NCBI GenBank assembly: GCA_902494595.1
Contig: CABUTY010000094.1
Location: 1 to 6,001, forward strand
DNA from: an uncultured Porphyromonadaceae bacterium
Lineage (GTDB): Bacteria; Bacteroidota; Bacteroidia; Bacteroidales; Muribaculaceae
Direction: 5' to 3'
Length of the DNA stretch: 6,001 nucleotides
A model generated the notes under the pieces. It had not been told where the DNA came from, made no database searches, and worked only from the letters and a program-made list of their open reading frames with translations. Of the stretch, positions 1-4,661 are shown piece by piece (within the stretch, counting starts at the first letter, position 1; each line of letters opens with the position of its first letter). The position numbers were made by a program, and so were the translations under genes.

Positions 1-1320
1 AAAAGACACAGGAAAAACCATTCGCTTGTGGAGGAGCTGGAGCGTCAGGGGAAGCTCCGTGTCATCTATGGCGACCTGAGGAATTACGAAGATGTGCGGC
101 GGGGCGTGGAGGATGCCGACTATGTGCTTCATGTTGGGGGCATGGTGTCGCCGGCCGCCGACCATTGTCCGGAGCTTACCAGAGAGGTCAACGTAGGCTC
201 GGCCATGAATATAGTGAGGGCCGTGAAGTCGCGTGGCGACGGCGGCAGGTGCGTGAAGGTAGTTTATATAGGCTCGGTGGCGCAGCTGGGCAACCGTTCG
301 CAGCCTCTCCATTGGGGACGCTCCGGTGATCCGGTATGGACTGCCGGGTTCGATGTCTATGGCCAGTCAAAGGTAGAGGCCGAACGCGTCATAGCCGAGA
401 GCGGTATACCTTGCTGGGTATCGCTGCGCCAGACCGGCATTCTCGCCAAGGATATTGTGGCCAAAGGTGCCGACCCGATTACCTTCCATGTCCCCGTGAG
501 AGGCGTGCTCGAATGGGTGTCGGCAGAGGATTCCGGCAACCTCCTCTGCAATCTGGTACTCGCCGACCTCCCCGAAAATTTCTGGAAAAGATTCTACAAT
601 ATAGGCGGTGGCAAAGGTTTCCGTCTGAGCAATTACGAGTTCGAGAAGCTCATTCTCAAAGCCATGTCGTGTCCTCCCATGGAGAAAATCTTCGATGCCG
701 ACTGGTTCGCCACCCGCAATTTTCACGGACTATGGTATGAGGATTCCGATGAGCTTGAGGAATGGCTTCATTTCCGTACCGTCAAGGATGCTGCTACATA
801 TTTTGAACGTTTCAGGAAGAGTTTGCCATGGTATTTCCGACTTACGAAACTTGTGCCGGCGTTCATGATAAAGGCGGGGATGAGTTATCTGTCGCGTCGC
901 AAGCCGTTGGGCACTATGTCGTGGCCCGGCAGAGATGAAGCCCGTATGAGGGCCTTTTTCGGCGGCGAGGATAAGTGGCGGGCCATACCCGATTGGGAGC
1001 ATACCGATCTCAGTCATCCTTCAGAAACGCCGGTAAGGCTCGACCATGGTTATGACGAGACCAAGCCGGAAAGCGAGCTTGATATAAAGGATCTGCAGTC
1101 GGCGGCCCGTTTCCGCGGCGGCAGATGCCTGGCGCCGAATATGACTCCGGGCGACCTCGATACCCCCGTGGAATGGGAATGCCATGACGGCCATCGGTTC
1201 ATGATGACGCCCCGGCTGGTGCTCCTCGGCGGCCACTGGTGTCCCGAATGCTTCGGTCCAGATGCCGATTATGAGAAGGAGGCTTCCCTCAATCCTTTCT
1301 TCGCCCAAGTCTATTCCTGA
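1..1320 (+). CDS. NAD-dependent epimerase/dehydratase (extended SDR) with C-terminal zinc-ribbon-like domain, 5' partial
   Basis: The frame is open from base 1 with no ATG before a GTG at 28. The text before that GTG still reads as SDR sequence, so the gene starts outside the window and the glycine-rich NAD-binding loop is missing. Visible SDR features are the GDLRNYEDV segment typical after the second Rossmann strand, HVGGMVSP (equivalent of the family's HxAA segment), a catalytic-type Ser at 274-276 in VVYIGSVAQLG, and the YGQSK Tyr-x3-Lys pair at 358-372. This supports a cytoplasmic NAD(P)-dependent oxidoreductase or epimerase related to nucleotide-sugar epimerases or 3-beta-HSD-like enzymes; the substrate cannot be told. 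The last 70 or so codons differ: GGRCL, then W-x-C-x3-H (1174-1194), then CPEC (1240-1251), resembling a treble-clef zinc ribbon. The call of SDR is strong; the role of the tail is unknown. It ends with TGA, 59 bases before the OmpA-family gene. Confidence 0.88.
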   Translation, partial: KRHRKNHSLVEELERQGKLRVIYGDLRNYEDVRRGVEDADYVLHVGGMVSPAADHCPELTREVNVGSAMNIVRAVKSRGDGGRCVKVVYIGSVAQLGNRSQPLHWGRSGDPVWTAGFDVYGQSKVEAERVIAESGIPCWVSLRQTGILAKDIVAKGADPITFHVPVRGVLEWVSAEDSGNLLCNLVLADLPENFWKRFYNIGGGKGFRLSNYEFEKLILKAMSCPPMEKIFDADWFATRNFHGLWYEDSDELEEWLHFRTVKDAATYFERFRKSLPWYFRLTKLVPAFMIKAGMSYLSRRKPLGTMSWPGRDEARMRAFFGGEDKWRAIPDWEHTDLSHPSETPVRLDHGYDETKPESELDIKDLQSAARFRGGRCLAPNMTPGDLDTPVEWECHDGHRFMMTPRLVLLGGHWCPECFGPDADYEKEASLNPFFAQVYS

Positions 1321-1379
1321 TAGCGTGTTCAACCCTTTCCTTGCTCTGCGCGTTTAATCTGTAAAAAAATCGCAAGAGT

Positions 1380-2216
1380 ATGAATGGAAAGATATTGGTA
1401 GCCGTGGCGTTGGCAGCTGCGGCATGTCTCGGCAGTTGTGTGTCGAACAAGAAATATGCGGAGTTGCAGATGGAGTATCAGACCACGCGCGACGGTCTGC
1501 TGGAGTGTAATTCCAACACCAAGAGCATGGAGTATGTAATCAAGGACCTTCGGCAGCAGAACGAGCAGATGCGCAGCTCGCTGCAGGCCATGCAGGCAAC
1601 CCTTGACCAGAGTATGGCCAACAACCAGCAGGGCAACGTCAACATCTCCAAGCTTGTGGATGAGATAAATGCCAGCAACAAGTATATCAAGGAGCTGATA
1701 GCCGCCAAGTCGAAGAGCGACTCGCTCAACATGGCCCTCACCAACAAGCTTACCCGCTCGCTGTCGAACGATGAGCTGAAGGATGTGGATATCAAGGTTC
1801 TCAAGGGAGTGGTGTACATATCGTTGGCCGACAACATGCTTTTCAAGTCGGGAAGCTATGAGATATCCGACAAGGCTTTCGACACGTTGTCGAAGATAGC
1901 CAAGATTATCAAGGATTATTCCGACTATGATGTGCTTGTGGAAGGCAACACCGACAATGTGCCGATATCACGGCCTAACATACGCAACAACTGGGATTTG
2001 TCGACGCTTCGGGCATCGTCGGTGGTGCAGTGTCTGCAGAATCAGTTCGGCATCAACCCGGCGCGGATGACGGCCGGCGGCCGCGGGGAGTACAATCCCG
2101 TTGCCGACAACAACACCGACACCGGGCGCCAGCGCAACCGCCGCACGGAAATCATCATCACGCCTAAGCTCGACCAGTTCCTTGACCTCATCGACCAGGC
2201 ACCGAAAGAGAAGTAA
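1380..2216 (+). CDS. OmpA-family peptidoglycan-binding outer-membrane lipoprotein
   Basis: A complete 278-residue protein. Residues 1-19 form a lipoprotein signal peptide ending in the lipobox LGSC, with Cys20 the expected lipidated residue. Residues about 25-120 are rich in Gln, Glu, Asn, Met and Leu and read as a long coiled-coil or helical spacer. Residues about 135-262 are an OmpA C-terminal domain: LADNMLFKSGS, then VEGNTDNVPI, NNWDLSTLRA and GRQRNRRTEI. By comparison with characterised OmpA domains, Asp192 and Arg211 are in the positions that contact the diaminopimelate of peptidoglycan. The expected role is tethering the outer membrane to the cell wall from the periplasm. Only 59 bases separate it from the SDR gene and I see no clear TAnnTTTG promoter there, so co-transcription is possible. 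Start ATG gives a proper signal peptide; no Shine-Dalgarno is seen. The length and domain order are normal for Bacteroidales OmpA-like lipoproteins. Confidence 0.93.
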   Translation: MNGKILVAVALAAAACLGSCVSNKKYAELQMEYQTTRDGLLECNSNTKSMEYVIKDLRQQNEQMRSSLQAMQATLDQSMANNQQGNVNISKLVDEINASNKYIKELIAAKSKSDSLNMALTNKLTRSLSNDELKDVDIKVLKGVVYISLADNMLFKSGSYEISDKAFDTLSKIAKIIKDYSDYDVLVEGNTDNVPISRPNIRNNWDLSTLRASSVVQCLQNQFGINPARMTAGGRGEYNPVADNNTDTGRQRNRRTEIIITPKLDQFLDLIDQAPKEK

Positions 2217-2284
2217 AATCTGACCTGGATATACCGGTACATCTTGGATAAAAAGGTCCTGAGGACGAAAAAAACGTTAAAAGC

Positions 2285-2316
2285 TTTGGTGGAATGAAAA
2301 ATTAGAATTAATTTTG
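2285..2316 (+). promoter_or_regulatory. Bacteroidetes-type promoter of the tRNA-Ser gene
   Basis: TTTG at 2285-2288 and TAATTTTG at 2309-2316 match the known Bacteroides sigma consensus (TTTG, 19-21 bases, TAnnTTTG), with a 20-base spacer. It lies 26 bases before the mature 5' end of the tRNA, which leaves a short leader for RNase P removal. Confidence 0.75.
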
Positions 2317-2342
2317 CGCTACGAAAGCCTCAGGGCCTCGAA

Positions 2343-2433
2343 GGAGAGGTGGGTGAGTGGCTGAAACCACCAGTTTGCTAAACTGACGTAGGAGATTATC
2401 CTACCACGAGTTCGAATCTCGTCCTCTCCGCCA
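2343..2433 (+). tRNA. tRNA-Ser (anticodon GCT), CCA encoded
   Basis: The acceptor stem GGAGAGG (2343-2349) pairs perfectly with CCTCTCC (2423-2429), followed by discriminator G and an encoded CCA (2431-2433). The T arm is ACGAG-TTCGAAT-CTCGT (2406-2422). The anticodon loop TTGCTAA puts GCT at 2377-2379, reading AGC and AGT serine codons; the anticodon stem has four pairs plus a C-A mismatch at its outer end. The long variable arm typical of class II tRNAs is present: GTAGGA pairs with TCCTAC (2388-2404) around a five-base loop. The gene appears intact. Confidence 0.97.
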
Positions 2434-2660
2434 ATCAGCTTGATTATCAAGCATTTACAAAATCCACACCCAATATTACACCCAGAAATGGCGGTAATAT
2501 TGGGTGTTTTATTATCATTAAATGATACATAATTCTGTGGGTGGAAATCAGGCTTAATTATTTAATATCATTTAACATCGTCCGACGGTAACCTTCATAG
2601 TTCCTGCATTCGCTGACATTGTTTCATATACCATTTGCCGCCAAAAAATCTTTGATTTTT
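2434..2660. other. AT-rich spacer after tRNA-Ser, no gene seen; possible integration junction
   Basis: No open frame of useful size or recognisable RNA is visible on either strand. It contains the terminator-like hairpin described separately, a short palindrome TATCATT-A-AATGATA (2513-2527), and a small CGTC-C-GACG palindrome (2579-2587). ACACCCA occurs at 2466-2472 and 2478-2484, and the inverted form TGGGTG at 2501-2506 and 2538-2543. Base composition changes here: segment 1081-1140 in the gene to the left has 38 G+C of 60, while 2821-2880 has 28 and 3481-3540 has 18. A tRNA 3' end followed by lower-GC accessory genes is a common integration context, but no integrase or duplicated tRNA end is in view. 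Confidence 0.4.
2466..2512 (+). terminator. Probable rho-independent terminator after tRNA-Ser
   Basis: ACACCCAATATTAC (2466-2479) and GTAATATTGGGTGT (2494-2507) form a perfect 14-bp inverted repeat with a 14-base loop, directly followed by a T-rich run TTTATT. It would end the tRNA transcript 33 bases after its CCA. The stem is AT-rich at its tip, the loop is larger than usual and the T tract is interrupted, so a role as a protein-binding site (for example arm-type sites of a tyrosine recombinase) is an alternative. Confidence 0.6.
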
Positions 2661-2663
2661 ACA

Positions 2664-2691
2664 TTTGTGTAAAACATTTTTCGTAACTTTG
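2664..2691 (+). promoter_or_regulatory. Probable promoter of the toxin-antitoxin operon
   Basis: TAACTTTG at 2684-2691 is an exact match to the Bacteroidetes -7 element TAnnTTTG. The nearest upstream TTTG is at 2664-2667, leaving a 16-base spacer, shorter than the usual 19-21, so the -33 assignment is weaker than the -7. The element lies 26 bases before the toxin start codon and overlaps the operator-like inverted repeat. Confidence 0.6.
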
Positions 2692-2713
2692 CGTTGTAAT
2701 TTCAAACGCAAAG
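2687..2713. promoter_or_regulatory. Operator-like 9-bp inverted repeat at the TA promoter
   Basis: CTTTGCGTT (2687-2695) and AACGCAAAG (2705-2713) are perfect inverted halves around a nine-base centre. The left half overlaps the -7 element and the right half ends four bases before the toxin ATG. Antitoxins of the HigA/XRE family generally repress their own operon by binding such palindromes, so this is the natural candidate operator; as RNA it could also form a hairpin that hides the start region. Confidence 0.6.
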
Positions 2714-2717
2714 AATT

Positions 2718-3188
2718 ATGAGCGAAGTAGAACTACTCTTAGTCAATAGCAGCGACAGCTGCACTATGTACACTATTCAGTTCCTGTCTGATGATATGAG
2801 CGAATTTGAGAAATTCGTTACCAAATTCAGACAGGACGCCGAGCTGAATCCTGACTTTCAGGCTATAATGAGATTCGTTGAACAGATTCTCTCCAACGGC
2901 GCACTGGAGCGTTACTTCCGCAGAGAGGGCAAGATGAACGACTCAGTTGTTGCACTGCCTGTTTTGAAATCAAAACTTCGCCTGTATTGTCTTCGGCTTA
3001 CCAACAAAATTCTCGTCCTCGGCAATGGCGATGTGAAGAACAGCCGGACATACGAAGAAAACGACACATTGCAGGGTTACGTCATGGACTTGCAAAAATT
3101 CGAGCGTCTGCTCAAACAGGAAGTGCGTTCAGGCAATGTGGAAATTACAGAAAAAGAAATTATAACCGATAAAACCTTTGACTTATGA
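2718..3188 (+). CDS. HigB/RelE-superfamily toxin (toxin of a type II TA pair)
   Basis: A 156-residue protein without signal peptide or membrane segment. The core from residue 17 (MYTIQFLSDD) to about 132 has the layout of HigB/Gp49-like RelE-fold toxins: an opening beta strand, a helical section with ALERYFRREGKMND, then a basic strand pair KLRLYCLRLTNKILVLGNGDVK (residues 86-107, the best motif), and a closing helix. Related toxins cut mRNA at the ribosome; that activity here is inference. It is longer than typical RelE toxins of about 90-110 residues, with extra N-terminal and C-terminal arms. The ATG used follows the operator and promoter at the expected distance; an internal ATG at 2766 (MYTIQF) is an alternative start. 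Its TGA overlaps the ATG of the antitoxin gene by four bases (ATGA), which implies translational coupling. The toxin-first order is that of higBA. Confidence 0.8.
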   Translation: MSEVELLLVNSSDSCTMYTIQFLSDDMSEFEKFVTKFRQDAELNPDFQAIMRFVEQILSNGALERYFRREGKMNDSVVALPVLKSKLRLYCLRLTNKILVLGNGDVKNSRTYEENDTLQGYVMDLQKFERLLKQEVRSGNVEITEKEIITDKTFDL

Positions 3189-3451
3189 GGACCGCCAACA
3201 TTTCTTTACAGGAAATCTTCAATGAGATACCTCAGGGGAAGCGTGAGGAAACCAGACTTTCTTTTGCTATCTCCAACAGACTGGACGTACTTATGCATGA
3301 AAAGGGTTTGAATAAAAAACAGTTTGCCGAAGCGCTCGGTAAACGGCCCAACGAGATAACACGTTGGCTGAGCGGTGAGCATAATTTCACTATATCTACC
3401 CTCGCCATGCTTTCCACTTTCTTCGGACAGCCGATTATTACTGTCTCATAA
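3185..3451 (+). CDS. HigA-like XRE-family HTH antitoxin
   Basis: An 88-residue cytoplasmic protein. Residues about 30-82 form a Cro/C1-type helix-turn-helix domain: LMHEKGLNKKQFAEALGK, then RPNEITRWLSGEHNFT as turn and recognition helix, then LAMLSTFFG as the closing helix. The W-x-S/K-G-x-HN-x-T pattern is typical of antitoxins paired with HigB-type toxins. The first 28 residues (SLQEIFNEIPQGKREE) precede the DNA-binding domain and could contribute to toxin binding. It overlaps the toxin gene by the ATGA tetranucleotide, so the two are made together. By family precedent it neutralises the toxin and represses the operon at the palindrome 2687-2713. A small palindrome TCTCAT-A-ATGAGA (3444-3456) covers its stop codon but lacks a T tract. 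Confidence 0.85.
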   Translation: MRTANISLQEIFNEIPQGKREETRLSFAISNRLDVLMHEKGLNKKQFAEALGKRPNEITRWLSGEHNFTISTLAMLSTFFGQPIITVS

Positions 3452-3483
3452 TGAGATATTAAGACATCTAATTCCTAAGTATT

Positions 3484-3708
3484 ATGAAAATAAGCAATCG
3501 TGTTAAACGGAATATTTCTTTTACTTTGTTTGTTGTGGGCTTGTTTTGTATGGCAGCCCGCTCGGTTAATGTATTGCAAAACCCGGCTTCCATTATGGCA
3601 TGGTTTGAGTTTGCAGGCATTACTTTCCTGACATGGTGCATTTGTTTTGACAATTTCCTCATTTATCGCCGAAGAGTTAAAAACGGCATCTTATTTGGCT
3701 CTAAGTAG
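3484..3708 (+). CDS. Small two-helix membrane protein of unknown function
   Basis: A 74-residue protein that I do not recognise. It has a basic N-terminus (KISNRVKRN), a first hydrophobic segment at about residues 11-26, a short loop, a second segment at about 39-60 (AWFEFAGITFLTWCICF and following), and a basic RRRVK after it. The charge pattern predicts a helical hairpin in the inner membrane with both ends in the cytoplasm. It starts 32 bases after the antitoxin stop and ends 26 bases before the membrane regulator gene, all in the same direction, so it could belong to either unit. Base composition is the most AT-rich of the window (18 G+C in 3481-3540). No Shine-Dalgarno is seen, as usual in this phylum. 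It could be an accessory of the membrane regulator or a cargo gene; nothing in its sequence decides this. That it is a real gene is likely but not certain. Confidence 0.6.
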   Translation: MKISNRVKRNISFTLFVVGLFCMAARSVNVLQNPASIMAWFEFAGITFLTWCICFDNFLIYRRRVKNGILFGSK

Positions 3709-3734
3709 AAATTCAGATTTATATAATCTTTCCA

Positions 3735-4565
3735 ATGAAACAAGATAATACAACAGCATATAACAGTGGCTCAGGCCTTCGTTATGGTATGTTCATACCT
3801 TTGGCTTTGATGTTGGCATCAGTGATTTCCTGTTGCTTCTCCTATTCAAAGGCCAAGCAGAACATCACCAATGATCTAAATGATGCGATGTTGGCGTTGG
3901 CTAATGAGAATAGCGAACTATGGACCCGTCCCGACACCATCGCTGCCATACGCCAGATGTACGAAACCACTCATAAACCGCTTATATATGAAGCCTCCGA
4001 TGTTAACTTCAGAAACACTTCTCTGAAAGACGAGGCTTACTTTACGCTCGCTTTGGTTGACAAGAAGAAAGTCGCACCCAAAATCCGGGAAACCAAAATC
4101 GCATCGGATTCGATTATGCTTGTGCCGGAATGTGCAACCGACGGACTCGCGATAAAGGTTCAGGGTTTTGCTGACTGCTCTATGGCATCAGTTTTCAGTG
4201 CCTCTGATCAAACCTTGCCGGGGATTCTGTTCTCGCTTTCAATCCTCTCTTTGACCGGCATGTTTGTATGGAGGAAAAGAACGCACGTTATGTCTCAGGC
4301 CGGAGTTGTTGCCGTTCCCGCAATGCCTACCCTCGACGGCATCAAACTTACCCCCATGCAGCGACAATTCGCTCAGATGCTTCTCGATGCCCCGGATATG
4401 AAAGTGGATAAACGGACATTATGCGAGACCCTTTGGGGCAATAAAAGCAATGCCGAGGAATCGCTTTACACTCTTGTAAGGCGTACTAAAACGGCACTCG
4501 CTAAGGCCAATATGGAGATTATATGTAACAGAGGCGACTCTTACGAGCTGCACATAACAGGCTGA
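3735..4565 (+). CDS. Membrane-anchored transcriptional regulator with C-terminal OmpR/PhoB-type winged helix
   Basis: A 276-residue protein with three parts. A hydrophobic segment at about residues 18-36 follows a short polar N-terminus. A presumed periplasmic domain covers about 37-160. A second membrane segment at about 161-179 (LPGILFSLSILSLTGMFVW) is followed by basic RKR, consistent with the C-terminus in the cytoplasm. Residues about 200-276 match an OmpR/PhoB winged helix: LTPMQRQFAQMLL, VDKRTLCETLWG, ESLYTLVRRTKTALAKA (recognition region), and RGDSYELHI, the equivalent of the family's RGxGYxL wing. No receiver domain is present, so this is a one-component sensor like ToxR or CadC but with the DNA-binding domain at the opposite end. 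The periplasmic part has Cys133 and Cys148, possibly a redox pair. VISC at 30-33 resembles a lipobox, an alternative reading of the N-terminus. The signal is unknown. The neighbouring receptor and the GTCAGA repeats before it are the likely target. Confidence 0.85.
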   Translation: MKQDNTTAYNSGSGLRYGMFIPLALMLASVISCCFSYSKAKQNITNDLNDAMLALANENSELWTRPDTIAAIRQMYETTHKPLIYEASDVNFRNTSLKDEAYFTLALVDKKKVAPKIRETKIASDSIMLVPECATDGLAIKVQGFADCSMASVFSASDQTLPGILFSLSILSLTGMFVWRKRTHVMSQAGVVAVPAMPTLDGIKLTPMQRQFAQMLLDAPDMKVDKRTLCETLWGNKSNAEESLYTLVRRTKTALAKANMEIICNRGDSYELHITG

Positions 4566-4574
4566 TATACTGCA

Positions 4575-4603
4575 TTGTCAGAATTTGTCAGATAAAAGTC
4601 AGA
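4575..4603 (+). promoter_or_regulatory. Three helically phased GTCAGA direct repeats, probable binding site of the upstream winged-helix regulator
   Basis: TTGTCAGA occurs at 4575-4582 and again at 4585-4592, and GTCAGA at 4598-4603. The GTCAGA cores start at 4577, 4587 and 4598, that is 10 and 11 bases apart, one turn of DNA. OmpR/PhoB-type winged helices bind head-to-tail on direct repeats with this spacing; the PhoB box itself uses TGTCA repeats 11 bases apart. The site lies between the regulator stop and the receptor start, upstream of the only promoter-like element there. Confidence 0.6.
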
Positions 4604-4635
4604 CATATTTTTAGGCTTGTTCGCACCATTATTAC

Positions 4636-4660
4636 TTGCTTTGCAGAAAAATTCGCAAAG
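4636..4660 (+). promoter_or_regulatory. Candidate weak promoter and leader inverted repeat of the receptor gene
   Basis: TTGCTTTG (4636-4643) differs from TAnnTTTG at one base, and no TTTG is found about 20 bases upstream. A weak core promoter below an activator site would fit positive control through the GTCAGA repeats. CTTTGC (4639-4644) and GCAAAG (4655-4660) form a six-bp inverted repeat around ten bases that ends one base before the receptor ATG, resembling the arrangement before the toxin gene. Confidence 0.35.
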
Positions 4661-4661
4661 C

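Noticed and set aside
28..30. GTG as the start of the SDR gene
   Set aside because: The frame is open to base 1 and the residues before the GTG fit SDR sequence, while the N-terminal NAD-binding loop is missing; the true start lies outside the window.
2259..2271. CTGAGGACGAAAA resembles a hammerhead ribozyme core (CUGANGA ... GAAA)
   Set aside because: There is no stem II between the two conserved segments and no convincing stems I and III around them; a chance match.
2251..2275. Possible terminator GTCC-TGA-GGAC after the OmpA-family gene
   Set aside because: The stem is only four pairs with a three-base loop and is followed by A-rich, not T-rich, sequence on the + strand.
2638..2644. CCGCCAA repeats the tRNA 3' end (2428-2434), as an attachment-site duplicate would
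   Set aside because: Seven bases is too short and no flanking similarity extends it; expected by chance.
3444..3456. Palindrome TCTCAT-A-ATGAGA at the antitoxin stop codon as terminator
   Set aside because: A six-pair AT-rich stem with a one-base centre cannot fold as drawn and no T tract follows.
3468..3662. Reverse-strand open frame opposite the small membrane protein gene
   Set aside because: The + strand frame has clear membrane topology and fits the gene order; the reverse product shows no recognisable features.
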